A stretch of 64,000 nt of DNA, from the NCBI RefSeq assembly GCF_018588885.1, contig NZ_JAFFIW010000001.1, positions 1 through 64,000 on the forward strand, written 5' to 3'. How positions within the stretch are numbered: position 1 is the first letter of the stretch; each line of letters opens with the position of its first letter. The stretch is from Mesorhizobium sp. dw_380. GTDB taxonomy: Bacteria; Pseudomonadota; Alphaproteobacteria; Rhizobiales; Rhizobiaceae. Of the stretch, positions 1 to 11,749 are shown in pieces. Below the pieces are notes generated by a model that saw only the letters and a program-made list of their open reading frames with translations, did not search any database and was not told where the DNA came from. The translations under genes were made by a program, and so were the position numbers.

Positions 1-375
1 GAACTTTTTGCGACAGAAATTTCGGGCCCGCTTTATCGATAGCCAACTGCCCCAAGGGAACAGGGACAACGTGGGGGGACGGCCACGAAGGAGCCCTATT
101 GCCGCCGCATTGCCGTTCGACACCAAGGCCAACAAAGAGGCCATGGCACAACCGTGCATGGCCCTCTTTCAAGAGCCTCGTAATTAGAGCGGGCGATGAG
201 CCTCATAAAGAAGGCGCGCCGCCCTCATTTGCAGAGTGCTCTATAAGAGAAGTGCATGGGGGCAATTCGACCGGGGCCTGGGGCTTCGTTGACTTAACCT
301 GCCGTGACAGGCAAATGTCATGGCCACAACAAAAGCGACAAGCCGTTCCGCCCGGGGAAGAAGCAGCCTTTCTGG
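1..375. other. Left-edge region with no supported gene
   Basis: I see no convincing coding region here. Short open frames exist but lack family resemblance and overlap each other. The stretch holds an imperfect hairpin (134-169), and the last 72 bases could belong to the M23 gene if its GTG at 304 is the true start. A TTGACT hexamer near 288 could be a -35 element, but I see no convincing -10 partner. Confidence 0.5.
134..169. terminator. Imperfect long hairpin, possible terminator
   Basis: Arms AAAGAGG-CCATG-G-CAC and GTGC-ATGG-CCCTCTTT pair with two single-base bulges around a loop of about four bases. There is only a three-T tail, so it is a weak intrinsic terminator. It could end a transcript entering from outside the window. 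Confidence 0.3.
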
Positions 376-2346
376 ATGCCAGACACGGAAGATGTCATAG
401 CCGAACTCGGCAACGAGCCGCCGCTTATCGCGGACGGCCGCAGCGGCCCTCCCGATCGGCGTGAGGTTTCTGCGCGCTGGCTGTCGGGAACATTCCTGAC
501 CGGCGTAACCTCGAGCGTGCTGATGGGTGTGGCGCTGTTCGCCGCCCTCGACGGGCGCCAGCAACTCGCGACCCCGCCCGAAATCGCGGAACTGATTGGC
601 CTTGCCAGCAATGGCGATTCCGGCGAGGTGGCCAAGACGACCAGGCTGGTGGCGCCGCGTCAGATCGCCAAGGCCAAGGACCGCCGCCGCATGGAAGTGT
701 CGATGGTCACCAAGGTTGGCGACCGCGATGTCATCCACACCATGCCTTTCGTGCAGATCAAGATGGCGCTCGCCGCGGGCCACACCACCAGCCGGCCCTA
801 CCCGCCTTTTGACCCGATGCAGGTGTTCGGCGACGACGGCGACGATACTCCGGCGCAACCGGCAACGGCTTCCGCGGCCTCCGGCCAGATCTATGGCGCC
901 AAGGTCGAAAGCGAGATGAGCCTCAAGACCGTCGATTTCCCGATCGAGACGGCCTCCTTCGACGAGAAGAGCGACCTGTCCGCCGACGAGGTGGAAAAGG
1001 TGGTGCGCGAAGCCGGCACCGACCTCAGCGACGGCGCCGTGCAGGTCGCTTCACTCCATTATGTCGACCCGCAGCGATTCGGCGAGGCGTTTGCCGAGTC
1101 GATGGCCGGCTCCTATGACGTGAAGATCGTATCGGAAAACGTCTCCGTGGCGCCGCGCGCCAACGTCGATGACCAGGCACCGGCTTTTGCCGAGGAAATC
1201 ATCCCCTTCACCAAGGATCTCGAGGTATCAGAGGCCTTTGCCGATTCGGGCTATACGGGCGAAGACGCCACCGGCATGGCCGAAGCGATCGCCAAGCTGT
1301 TGAACGCACCGGCACTCAAGGCGGGAACCGTGCTGCGCGTCGGCCTCGAGGTCCGTGGCGATGCCGCAAAGGTCGTGCGCACCAGCGTCTACGACAAGAC
1401 CACGCATATTGTCACCATCGCGCTCGACGACCGCGGCCAGTATGTGCCCGCGCAGGAGCCGGAGCCCAATCCCGAACTTTTGACCGCGTTCGACGATTCG
1501 TCGGCGCCCGTGGTGGTGCGCGGCAATCTTCCCAATGTCTATGACGGCATCTATCGCACCGCCTATTCCTACGGCATGTCGAAAGCGATGACCCAGCGGC
1601 TGATCAAGCTGCTTGCGCCTGGCGTCGACTTCCAGTCGCGGCTCAATCCGTCGGACAGGCTGGAAGTGCTGTTCTCGCAGCCGGACGGGGACGACCAGAC
1701 TTCCGACAATTCGGAACTTCTCTATGTCTCGGCGACCTTCGGCGGCACGACGCGCAACTTCTATCGCTTCCAGATGCAAGACGGCAGCACGGACTATTTC
1801 GACGAGAATGGATCGAGCGCCGAGCAGTTCCTGTTGCGCAATCCACTGCCAAACGGGAGATTCACCTCCGGGTTTGGTGCGCGCAAGCATCCTATTCTCG
1901 GCTATGTCCGCATGCACACGGGCACCGATTGGGCTGCTCCCATCGGATCGCCGATCATCGCCGCCGGCAACGGCGTGGTCGAGAAAGCGGGCTGGGCCGG
2001 TGGCTATGGCAAGCAGATCATCCTGCGCCATGCCAACGGGTACGAGACCTCCTATAATCACCAGAGCGCTTTCGCCAAAGGCATCGCGCCTGGCGTTCAT
2101 GTCCGGCAAGGCCAGGTCATCGGCTACCTCGGCCAGACCGGCCTCTCCACCGGTCCGCATCTACACTACGAACTGATCGTCAATGGCACCAAGGTTGATT
2201 CGATGCGCGTCCGGCTGCCGGTCGGCAAGGTGCTGAAGGGCGACGACCTCGTCGCCTTCAAGCGCGAGCGCGAGCGTATCGACGATCTGCTGAAGCAGGA
2301 AGACGGCAATTCGCTGAAGGTCGCCAGCGCTAAGATCGACGGCTGA
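376..2346 (+). CDS. M23-family peptidoglycan endopeptidase, membrane anchored
   Basis: This is a predicted peptidoglycan DD-endopeptidase of the LytM/M23 family, held in the inner membrane with its enzyme domain in the periplasm. A cytoplasmic head of about 35 residues is followed by one membrane span (about 37-58), a linker of some 400 residues and a C-terminal M23 domain. The zinc site looks complete: H514 and D518 in MHTGTDW, and H595 and H597 in HLHYEL. The start is uncertain. ATG 376 follows a GAAGAAG purine stretch, while an in-frame GTG at 304 would add 24 residues. I see no clear LysM motif in the linker. The gene converges on the MFS gene 28 bp away and appears monocistronic. Confidence 0.9.
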   Translation: MPDTEDVIAELGNEPPLIADGRSGPPDRREVSARWLSGTFLTGVTSSVLMGVALFAALDGRQQLATPPEIAELIGLASNGDSGEVAKTTRLVAPRQIAKAKDRRRMEVSMVTKVGDRDVIHTMPFVQIKMALAAGHTTSRPYPPFDPMQVFGDDGDDTPAQPATASAASGQIYGAKVESEMSLKTVDFPIETASFDEKSDLSADEVEKVVREAGTDLSDGAVQVASLHYVDPQRFGEAFAESMAGSYDVKIVSENVSVAPRANVDDQAPAFAEEIIPFTKDLEVSEAFADSGYTGEDATGMAEAIAKLLNAPALKAGTVLRVGLEVRGDAAKVVRTSVYDKTTHIVTIALDDRGQYVPAQEPEPNPELLTAFDDSSAPVVVRGNLPNVYDGIYRTAYSYGMSKAMTQRLIKLLAPGVDFQSRLNPSDRLEVLFSQPDGDDQTSDNSELLYVSATFGGTTRNFYRFQMQDGSTDYFDENGSSAEQFLLRNPLPNGRFTSGFGARKHPILGYVRMHTGTDWAAPIGSPIIAAGNGVVEKAGWAGGYGKQIILRHANGYETSYNHQSAFAKGIAPGVHVRQGQVIGYLGQTGLSTGPHLHYELIVNGTKVDSMRVRLPVGKVLKGDDLVAFKRERERIDDLLKQEDGNSLKVASAKIDG

Positions 2347-2374
2347 CCGTCGGCTTTTCAAGCTTGCCGATGTT

Positions 2375-3934
2375 TCAGTCCTGTGGGTTCTCGGCACGTC
2401 GCGACCACGGCAACCGCTCGCCGGAAATGGTCGTCCATGCGATGACCGCGGAAAGCAGGCAAAGCAGCGCGGTTACCGAAGAGACCGCCGAAAAGGCGGC
2501 GTCGCTTGCAACAAGCCTTGCCGCATCGAGCACCGGCGCAAGCCCGGCCGATGCCGGTTCGCCGAAGCCGGGTACGCCTGAAATGGCGTTCCCGTCCAGT
2601 GCTTTGGCGTAGACCCACGCGGCCAGCGACCCCATCGCCGCCACCGCGATCAGGCCGCCAATGCGTGACACGGCGTTGTTGATGCCGGAGGCGGCACCCG
2701 TATCCTTGTCCTCCACCGCTGTCATGATCGCGGTCGAGAGCGGCGACACGACCAGCGCCATGCCGAGCCCCATCAGTGCCATCAGCGGGAATATTCCGGT
2801 CCAGAATTGGTGGATGCCGGCATGGCTGAGCAGGGCAAGTCCGGCGAAGGCGAATGCCACGATCAGGCTGCCGCAGGCGATCGGGAACCGCGGCCCGATC
2901 CGGTCCGACAATTGGCCGACCGGCCCCGACAGAAGCGCGATCGACGCCGACAGCGGCAGGAAGATGAAGCCCACCTCAGCCGTGCTCAGCCCCCAGCCGG
3001 CGATCAGCAGCATCGGCAGGTAGAAAAGATTGGCCGACAGCGCGAAATAGAGGAAGAAGGTCGCGAGATTGGCGCCGGCGAATGCACCGATCCGAAACAG
3101 GTCGAGATCGATCATCGGCTCGCGCTGCCGCTGCTCGAACAGGATGAAGACCACAAGCAGCACGACGCCGGCGGCAATGCTCGGCCCCGCCATGTGGCCC
3201 TCGCCGCTGGAGCTCATCGAGGTCAGCCCATAGGCGAGCGCGCCGAAGGCCAATGTCGCGAGCGCGCCGCCCGCAAGGTCAAGGCTGCGTTTCTCCGTCG
3301 GCGCATCGGCCGGGATCTTGACGAGCAGCAGATAGATCGAGATCAGGCCGAGCGGCAGGTTGACGGCAAAGATCGCCCGCCAGATGCCGCCACCGAAAGC
3401 CGACAGCACAAGCCCGCCGAGCACCGGTCCAAGTGCGGTGGTCAGCGCCGAGGCCGCCGCCCAGATGCCGATCGCGCGGCCGCGTTCTTTCTTCGGGTAG
3501 GCCTTGGCGATGATGGCCAGGCTGCCCGGCACCATGATAGCCGCGCCAATGCCCTGAAGGGCGCGAAACGCGATCAGGATAACAGCGTTCGGTGCCAGCG
3601 CACAGGCGAGCGACGTGGCGACGAACAGCGCGATGCCGGCCACGAAGGCTCGGCGCAGCCCGAACCGGTCGCCGGCGGCACCGCCGGCAAGGATCAGCGC
3701 CGAAAGCGTCAACGCATAGGCATTGGAAATCCACTGCGCCTCGGCGAGGCTGGCGCCAAGATCGACACGGATGGCCGGCATGGCGATGGCCAGGACCGAA
3801 CCGTCGATGAAACCGAGCGCCGAGGCCAGGATCGCCGACACCAGCACGTATCGCCGCTGTGATTGCGGACAGAAGGTTCCGTTCGTGACCGGTCTGGTCT
3901 GCGGGACGGCGGCGGCTTTGCTTGGTGAACGCAT
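2375..3934 (-). CDS. DHA2-family (EmrB/QacA) MFS drug efflux transporter
   Basis: This is a predicted 14-helix proton antiporter of the inner membrane. About 28 polar N-terminal residues precede the first helix. A motif-A loop, GDRFGLRR, lies at residues 88-95, and a motif-C-like ALGPVLGG at 167-174 marks the antiporter branch. Its 519 residues match the family. There is no EmrA-like adaptor or TolC-like gene beside it and no adjacent regulator, so the substrate cannot be guessed. It is divergent from the TMEM175-like gene (133 bp between starts). A start a few codons inside the N-terminus is possible. Confidence 0.88.
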   Translation of the reverse strand: MRSPSKAAAVPQTRPVTNGTFCPQSQRRYVLVSAILASALGFIDGSVLAIAMPAIRVDLGASLAEAQWISNAYALTLSALILAGGAAGDRFGLRRAFVAGIALFVATSLACALAPNAVILIAFRALQGIGAAIMVPGSLAIIAKAYPKKERGRAIGIWAAASALTTALGPVLGGLVLSAFGGGIWRAIFAVNLPLGLISIYLLLVKIPADAPTEKRSLDLAGGALATLAFGALAYGLTSMSSSGEGHMAGPSIAAGVVLLVVFILFEQRQREPMIDLDLFRIGAFAGANLATFFLYFALSANLFYLPMLLIAGWGLSTAEVGFIFLPLSASIALLSGPVGQLSDRIGPRFPIACGSLIVAFAFAGLALLSHAGIHQFWTGIFPLMALMGLGMALVVSPLSTAIMTAVEDKDTGAASGINNAVSRIGGLIAVAAMGSLAAWVYAKALDGNAISGVPGFGEPASAGLAPVLDAARLVASDAAFSAVSSVTALLCLLSAVIAWTTISGERLPWSRRAENPQD

Positions 3935-4067
3935 GAATGCTGCTTAAACCGCCGACGCACCGGCAACAACCGGCCACCGGCTTGCTGTCGTTGAAACCAG
4001 CCACCTACCGGGCGCAAACGGCGGCAGCCATGCTAGGTTCCGGACAGTTGCAGGCGGAGACCAATCG

Positions 4068-4700
4068 ATGAAGCGCCCACTCGAAGCATCGGCCGAGGGA
4101 CGCGGCCGCGTCGTCGGCATCACCGACGGGGTGTTCGCCATCGCGCTCACCCTGATCGTTCTCGAGATCAGGGTGCCGGCGCACGAGGCGATCCACTCCG
4201 AACGCGATCTGCTTGCCGCCATCGCGGCGCTGGCGCCGCGCTTCCTGACTTATGCCTTGAGTTTTCTGACGCTGACCATTTTCTGGTTCGGCCAGCAGGC
4301 GCAGCATGGGCTGATCGCCAAGTCCGACAGGCGGCTCGCCACGCTGAACCTGTGCTTCCTCGCCTTCATCGCCTTGCTGCCGTTCTCGACCGATTTGTTG
4401 GCCGATTTTCTCGAATTCAGGACGGCAGTGCTGGTCTACTGGCTCAACCTGCTGATGCTCGGCGTCACGCTGCTCGCCAGCTGGCGCTATGCGGAAAAGA
4501 ACGGCTTTGTCGCGGAAGATGTCGATGCCGACACGAAGCGCACGGTCTATCTGCGCATCGTCAAGGCGCAGATCCTGTGGGCAGTCGGCGCGGCGCTCTG
4601 CCTGATCACCCCGTTGCTCAGCGTCGGGTTCATTCTGGTGGTGCAGCTGATCTACGCCATCGCGCTGCGCGGCTCATTGCTGCGCAAAGTCATCGGCTGA
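4068..4700 (+). CDS. TMEM175-like (DUF1211) potassium channel family protein
   Basis: This is a predicted inner-membrane protein of 210 residues with about six hydrophobic helices, the usual form of bacterial TMEM175 homologues, some of which conduct potassium. The first helix carries the family core DGVFAIALTLIVLEI after an arginine. The usual FSD triplet reads ITD here, a visible departure from the signature that could alter gating or ion preference (inference). The last 27 bases overlap the 3' end of the convergent L,D-transpeptidase gene. Function beyond family membership is not shown by context. Confidence 0.8.
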   Translation: MKRPLEASAEGRGRVVGITDGVFAIALTLIVLEIRVPAHEAIHSERDLLAAIAALAPRFLTYALSFLTLTIFWFGQQAQHGLIAKSDRRLATLNLCFLAFIALLPFSTDLLADFLEFRTAVLVYWLNLLMLGVTLLASWRYAEKNGFVAEDVDADTKRTVYLRIVKAQILWAVGAALCLITPLLSVGFILVVQLIYAIALRGSLLRKVIG

Positions 4701-6194
4701 AGATCCGCCGACGAACTCCACCGTCACGCCGGGCGAAACAAGCTTGGCCAGTTCACGCGCATCCCAGTTGGTCAGGCGCACGCAGCCATGGCTTTCGGTC
4801 TTGCCGATCTTCGACGGATCCGGCGTGCCGTGAATGCCGTAGGTCGGCTTGTCCAAGGCGATCCACACCGATCCAACCGGACCGTTGGGCCCAGGCGGAA
4901 TGGTCAGGATCTTGTCGTTCTGGCCTTGCTTGAAGTTGATGTTGGGATTGTAGGTGTAGTTCGGATCGAGCGCGACGCGGGAAACCGCGTGGATGCCGGA
5001 CGGAGACGGCGTGTCCGACGAGCCGATGGTTGCGGGATAGGCCGCGACCAGCTTGCCGGCCGCGTCATAGGCGAAGACTTCCTTCTTGCCCTTGTCGGCG
5101 ACGATGCGGGCAACCGGCGTCGAGACCAGTTTGCCGAAATTGGCGACCTTGATGATCGTGCCGGGACGGTTGAAGTTGGCGTCCGGGTTAAGCGCCTTGA
5201 GGTAGTTCTCGTCCATATGGAAGCGCTCCGCCAGCGCCTCGGTCACCGAGGTGTAGCCCATGCGGTCGAGCTGCGCCTTCTGGCTGTAGTCTTCCGGGAT
5301 CGAGGCGACATACGGGCCGGCCGCGTCTTCCGCTGTGATGGTGTAATTGGCAAAGGCGTCGCCGCCTGATTGCGAGAGGGCCGCCTGGATGCCGACAGCA
5401 TCGGTCGATTTCAGGTTGCTGCCAGTGATCTCATTGTAGGCGGCAAGCGCCTTGTCGACGTTAGAGCCGAATCGTCCGTCGATGACGCCAGGCGAAGCGC
5501 CGCCCCTATCGAGCAGGACCTGCAGTGCCGCCACATCCTGGCGCGCGCCGAGCGAAAGCGACGGATCGACCGTGGTCCTGCCGCCGGCCTTTGGCGGCAG
5601 TGCCGCCTGATCGGCGGGTGCTGTCTGTTCCGTCGGACCTGTCGGCTGGACCGGCTCTATCGAGGCCTCGTCGAGCGGCTGGCGCTTGATGGTGCCCGGC
5701 TTTGCCGGCTGCGGCGCGTCGGGATAATTGTCGTAACTGCCGTCGTCCTGCGGTGCCGGCGGATAGGCTTCGACCGAATTGTCGCTATTGGGGTCATATT
5801 CGTCGGCCGGCGGCGGGATGACCCGGCCTTCCTCTTCCAACTGCTTGCGGCGGAAGCGTGCCATATCCTCCGGATCGTCGAGATAGTAGCGATCATCATC
5901 GGCAGGGGCGCGGCCCAGCTGGCGCAGCCTTGTCTCACGGCGCAATGCACGACGGTCGAGGCGTGTCTGCGGCGGCTGGATGGCGATGACCTTGCCGGTA
6001 TCGGCATCGACGATGACGCGGTTGCCCCTGGCGTCGTAATAGATGTCGAGATTGCCGTCCTGGGCGACAAGGATGCCGCCGTCTTCAGCATTGCGGCTGA
6101 CCCTCGGCACATTGTCCTGCGTCGGCGCGGCGAGCGCGCCCCAAGAGAGCATCCCGGCTGCGAGTGCCGAAAAGACGAAGATCGTGCGGAACAT
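4674..6194 (-). CDS. L,D-transpeptidase (YkuD) with peptidoglycan-binding region
   Basis: This is an exported enzyme that forms 3-3 peptidoglycan crosslinks or attaches proteins to peptidoglycan. A signal peptide ends near ALAAP (about residue 23). A proline-rich, low-complexity segment follows (about 110-200), then a peptidoglycan-binding-like repeat (ALQVLLDRGGASPGVIDGRFG) and a C-terminal YkuD domain. The catalytic motif HGTP...SHGCVRL is intact, with the nucleophile at about C471. I chose ATG 6194 because the signal peptide begins there and GGAGAG lies just upstream; an in-frame start at 6266 would put 24 polar residues before it. Its 3' end overlaps the TMEM175-like gene by 27 bp. Confidence 0.9.
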   Translation of the reverse strand: MFRTIFVFSALAAGMLSWGALAAPTQDNVPRVSRNAEDGGILVAQDGNLDIYYDARGNRVIVDADTGKVIAIQPPQTRLDRRALRRETRLRQLGRAPADDDRYYLDDPEDMARFRRKQLEEEGRVIPPPADEYDPNSDNSVEAYPPAPQDDGSYDNYPDAPQPAKPGTIKRQPLDEASIEPVQPTGPTEQTAPADQAALPPKAGGRTTVDPSLSLGARQDVAALQVLLDRGGASPGVIDGRFGSNVDKALAAYNEITGSNLKSTDAVGIQAALSQSGGDAFANYTITAEDAAGPYVASIPEDYSQKAQLDRMGYTSVTEALAERFHMDENYLKALNPDANFNRPGTIIKVANFGKLVSTPVARIVADKGKKEVFAYDAAGKLVAAYPATIGSSDTPSPSGIHAVSRVALDPNYTYNPNINFKQGQNDKILTIPPGPNGPVGSVWIALDKPTYGIHGTPDPSKIGKTESHGCVRLTNWDARELAKLVSPGVTVEFVGGSSADDFAQQ

Positions 6195-6338
6195 CGTGGC
6201 CAAACTCTCCGGTCCGTAAATTGCCGCCGCCCGGCATTGTTCTTCGGCGAACCCCTTCGCCAGCAATCACTATCCCACCATATGGTTCCGATATGAACCG
6301 GGCATGAAGATGGCGGTTTTCCGGCCTATCGACGAATA

Positions 6339-6713
6339 TCAGCCAGCTTGCGCGAGCCCCAGTTCCTTGCGCGCCTGTTTCGTCAGCTTCAGGGCGACTA
6401 GGCGATGGCTCTCACGCAGATAGTCCTTCAGCGCACCATCATCCATGCTCTGGCTTGTCTGACGCTGGATCCATTTCATGCCGCGCGAGGCAAGATAAGG
6501 CGCCGGCCGACAGCCAGGCAACTCCTTCAGCACATCATAGGCGATATCTGAACATTTGAAGGTGACGAAGAGCTGCTGGCCCTGGTCCCAGCCGCCGATC
6601 GCGAACACCTTGGCCCCAACCTTCCAGACATGAGCGCCGCCCCATTGGACGACATGCGTGGCCGAGGGCAGCGAGGCGCAGAAGGCGTTGTAGTCGTCCA
6701 GCGTCATGCGCAC
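6339..6713 (-). CDS. MmcQ/YjbR family protein
   Basis: This is a small soluble protein (124 residues) of the YjbR/MmcQ fold, which resembles a double-wing DNA-binding module, although most members have no known role. Family hallmarks visible are the WGG and KVFAIGG segments, the FKCSD strand and the KWIQ motif near residue 80. The likely alternative start is ATG 6707, two codons in. It sits between the L,D-transpeptidase gene and the clpB terminator as a separate unit, so context gives no functional hint. Confidence 0.85.
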   Translation of the reverse strand: MRMTLDDYNAFCASLPSATHVVQWGGAHVWKVGAKVFAIGGWDQGQQLFVTFKCSDIAYDVLKELPGCRPAPYLASRGMKWIQRQTSQSMDDGALKDYLRESHRLVALKLTKQARKELGLAQAG

Positions 6714-6726
6714 CCCACCATCAATA

Positions 6727-6759
6727 TGAAAATGCCGCGCGCCCAGCTGGGCGCGCGGC
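6727..6759 (-). terminator. Intrinsic terminator after clpB
   Basis: A perfect 11-bp stem (34-44 paired with 49-59 of the 67xx positions) encloses AGCT, and in the clpB direction it is followed by ATTTTCAT. It lies 7 bp past the clpB stop codon. Confidence 0.75.
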
Positions 6760-6765
6760 GTTGGA

Positions 6766-9372
<2,607 letters not shown>

Positions 9373-9463
9373 ATCTGTCTCCTTCCATCACCGGCCCGCT
9401 TTGCGGCACCGGATCAGATTGCGGTGACGGACCCGCCCATTCGAGCCGGATCCTGTTCAGTCG

Positions 9464-9494
9464 AGATATGGTGCATGGACCCCGGCCCCTCAAG
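9464..9494 (-). promoter_or_regulatory. Candidate RpoH (heat-shock) promoter for clpB
   Basis: On the minus strand CTTGAG (complement of 9489-9494) is followed after 17 bases by CCATAT (complement of 9466-9471). Alphaproteobacterial RpoH promoters favour CTTGAC with 16-17 bases to a C-rich, AT-ending -10. This would give a leader of about 85 bases before clpB, a classic heat-shock gene. Confidence 0.45.
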
Positions 9495-9539
9495 ACGTCT
9501 CGATATCGGCAGGTGCATAATATTCCACAGCCGCTCAAA

Positions 9540-9568
9540 CGAAAACGGCGGAGATTTCTCCCCGCCGT
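9540..9568 (-). terminator. Intrinsic terminator after the DUF4167 gene
   Basis: On the minus strand ACGGCGGGGAGA and TCTCCGCCGT form a hairpin with a two-base bulge, followed by TTTTCGTTTG. It lies about 24 bp past the stop codon of the upstream gene. Confidence 0.6.
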
Positions 9569-9591
9569 CCAACGTCTTGAAATGCCGTCGA

Positions 9592-10560
9592 TCAGTTGTC
9601 GATGTCGGCGATCACCGGCTCGGCACCGCCATTGTCGGCCGGAGCCGCGGCTGCCTCGCCGGCATTCGCATTGTCACTGCCGCCGTCGACCTGGTCGGCA
9701 TTGGTGCGCGGGCGGCGCGGACGGCGCGGGCGGCGGGCAGCACCGCTCTCGGCGGCCGCCTCGTTGAGTTCGGCCTGAGCCGCCAGACCGGCTGGCGAAA
9801 AATTCTCGAACAGCGGTGCCGGCTCGGCTGCGGCAACGGTCTCGACCGGCGAAGTGGGTTCTGCCTGTGCCTCCGCCGGTGCTTCGTTGCGCTGCTGACC
9901 GCCTTGCTCCGTGGAAGAACCGTAGTCGCGCTGGCTGTTCTGGCCATAGCCGCCATGGGGGCGGCGATCGCGGTGGCGCCCGCTATTGTTGTCGCGGCCG
10001 CCGTTGTTGCGCCCGCCATTGTCACGGCCGCCATCACGATTGTCGCGACTATTTTCACGGTTGAGCGCAACCTCGGCCGGCGTGCCTTCGATCACCGGCT
10101 GGGGGCCGGCGCCATGGTTGACCACGGGAACTTGCGGATCGGAAACGGCGTTGCCACTGCTGCCCACTCCACTGTTGCTCGCCCCACTATTGCCGGCATT
10201 ATCGAATTCGTCGCGATCCTCATCGCCGTCATCGTCGAAATCGTCGCGATTCTGCTGGACGTTCTGGATCGGCATCTGCGCCTGCGCGGCGGCTATGATG
10301 CGATTGTAGTGTTCGGCGTGCTGGAGATAGTTCTCCGCCATGACCCGATCGCCGGAGCTTTGCGCATCACGGGCAAGGGTGGCGTATTTTTCGGCGATCT
10401 GCTGAGCCGATCCACGGATCTTCACGTCCGGACCGTTGCTCTCGTAGTTGCGCGTCAGGGGATTAGGCCCCTTGCGATTGTTGTTGTTGTTATTGTTGTT
10501 GCTGCCGCCGCCATTGTTGTTGCGACCGCGCATGCGCCTGTTCTGCTGTTGTGGCCTCAT
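9592..10560 (-). CDS. DUF4167 domain protein with Asn/Arg/Gly-rich disordered tails
   Basis: I recognise the family (DUF4167, widespread in Alphaproteobacteria) but not a function. Residues 31-92 are the conserved helical part (from GPNPLTRNYE to about NRIIAAA), which looks like one TPR-type hairpin. Before it is a basic, Asn-rich head with eight consecutive Asn; after it is a long disordered stretch rich in N, R, G and D, then an A/E/P-rich acidic tail with an RRPRRPRR patch. Such composition suggests RNA binding or condensate behaviour (inference). ATG 10560 has GAAGAGAG at the right distance; a start at 10623 would add 21 residues. It lies downstream of prmC on the same strand but 310 bp away, so probably has its own promoter. 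Confidence 0.85.
   Translation of the reverse strand: MRPQQQNRRMRGRNNNGGGSNNNNNNNNRKGPNPLTRNYESNGPDVKIRGSAQQIAEKYATLARDAQSSGDRVMAENYLQHAEHYNRIIAAAQAQMPIQNVQQNRDDFDDDGDEDRDEFDNAGNSGASNSGVGSSGNAVSDPQVPVVNHGAGPQPVIEGTPAEVALNRENSRDNRDGGRDNGGRNNGGRDNNSGRHRDRRPHGGYGQNSQRDYGSSTEQGGQQRNEAPAEAQAEPTSPVETVAAAEPAPLFENFSPAGLAAQAELNEAAAESGAARRPRRPRRPRTNADQVDGGSDNANAGEAAAAPADNGGAEPVIADIDN
10477..10524 (-). repeat. Asn-codon trinucleotide repeat in the DUF4167 gene
   Basis: About ten near-perfect AAC/AAT triplets, interrupted by a Gly-Gly-Gly-Ser segment, encode the poly-Asn runs near the N-terminus of the DUF4167 protein. Such tracts can change length by slippage in steps of one codon without a frameshift. 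Confidence 0.7.
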
Positions 10561-10870
10561 TCGACTCTCTTCATTTTGAATTTTGAAATTTTTTGAAAAC
10601 TCGTCACGAACGGTGGCGCTCATGCAGCCAGCCGTTTGGTTTCTTCACCGGCGTTCGCCCGCATCGATTGCGTTGGCGCCACGTGCCATCCTGTTCCGGT
10701 TACATCACTTGCCGGACGATTCCCGCACGAAGCTTGGGCGTCGTTTGCGCAAGAAGGCAGCTATTTCCAAGGAAACCGAATCGCTAAGAGCACTGCCTGC
10801 TTCGTCTCATCCGGTTAAGGCGACCCTAGCCGCATTCCCCGGCATTGCCAAGCGCTTTTTTCGCGCTGCG
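10561..10870. other. 310-bp intergenic region between prmC and the DUF4167 gene
   Basis: I see no gene here. The part next to the DUF4167 start is unusually AT-rich for this window, with repeated TTTCAAAA-like words, and is likely its promoter and leader. Near 10850-10870 a GCGC-TTTTTTC-GCGC element sits right at the prmC stop and may act in termination. Confidence 0.5.
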
Positions 10871-11749
10871 TCAAGGCTTTCCCTGTTGAAAGACAAGAAC
10901 CCTGTCGTTTCCACCGAGGTCACGGAAAGCGCCGACCAGTCCATAGCCCGCAGCCCTGAATATATCCGTAACTTCGTCATGCTGTGTGTGGCCGATCTCG
11001 ACCGCAACCCTGCTTTCGGCTTCCAGAAATCTTGCCGCCTCGGCGGCGATAATCCTGTAAGGGCCTAGCCCATCCACGCCGCCATCAAGAGCAAGGCGCG
11101 GGTCGAAATCGCGGACTTCATCCTGCAGATTTCCTATGTCTCCTGACGATATATAGGGAGGGTTTGCGGCAATTACATGGTATCGGCCGGAAACTTTTTC
11201 AAACCAGTCCGACTGCAGCGCCGTGAACCGATCGCCAAGCCCGAGTTGCCCGGCATTGAGGGTTGCCGTCGCCAGCGCGCCGGCGGAGATGTCGACGCCG
11301 GTCGCGGTGGCTGCCGGCACGGCACTCAGCAGCGCCAGGGCGATGGCGCCCGTCCCCGTTCCGAGATCAAGGATGCGGCATGCGCCCTCCCGCTTGGCCA
11401 TTGCCTTGACGAAGGGCAGCACCGCCTCGACCAGCGTTTCGGTGTCCGGCCGTGGCTCCAGCGTTTCCGGCGACAGCAACAGGCGCAGACCGTAGAATTC
11501 GCGATAGCCAAGGATGCGATGCACCGGTTCGCCACCCGCCCGGCGCCTCAAAGCGGCATGGATCGCGGCGATGGAGTTGTCGCCGATCTTGCGTTCGGGG
11601 TCGGCAATGGCCTGCGTGCGCGTCGTGCCGGAAAAATGCTCGACGATCAGCCGCGCGTCGAGCGTGGGATCATCGACATCAGCCGCCGCAAGCCTGGTCC
11701 GCGCTTCCCGCAGCAGCGGCCCCAGCGCCTTGGGCAGATGGTCAGCCAT
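10871..11749 (-). CDS. prmC: Peptide chain release factor N5-glutamine methyltransferase PrmC
   Basis: This enzyme methylates the glutamine of the GGQ motif in release factors, using S-adenosylmethionine. Visible are an N-terminal helical domain (1-75), the SAM loop [11 protein letters not shown] (about 128-138) and the catalytic NPPY at 196-199, which separates PrmC from most other methylases. Its 292 residues are normal. The start codon overlaps the end of prfA, its substrate gene, by 8 bp, so the two are probably translationally coupled. It is the last member of the lysC-side block before a 310-bp gap. Confidence 0.96.
   Translation of the reverse strand: MADHLPKALGPLLREARTRLAAADVDDPTLDARLIVEHFSGTTRTQAIADPERKIGDNSIAAIHAALRRRAGGEPVHRILGYREFYGLRLLLSPETLEPRPDTETLVEAVLPFVKAMAKREGACRILDLGTGTGAIALALLSAVPAATATGVDISAGALATATLNAGQLGLGDRFTALQSDWFEKVSGRYHVIAANPPYISSGDIGNLQDEVRDFDPRLALDGGVDGLGPYRIIAAEAARFLEAESRVAVEIGHTQHDEVTDIFRAAGYGLVGAFRDLGGNDRVLVFQQGKP

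Noticed and set aside
2807..3862. 351-codon plus-strand open frame opposite the MFS gene
   Set aside because: It is rich in Arg, Gln and Asp with no hydrophobic core, which is the antisense image of a membrane protein.
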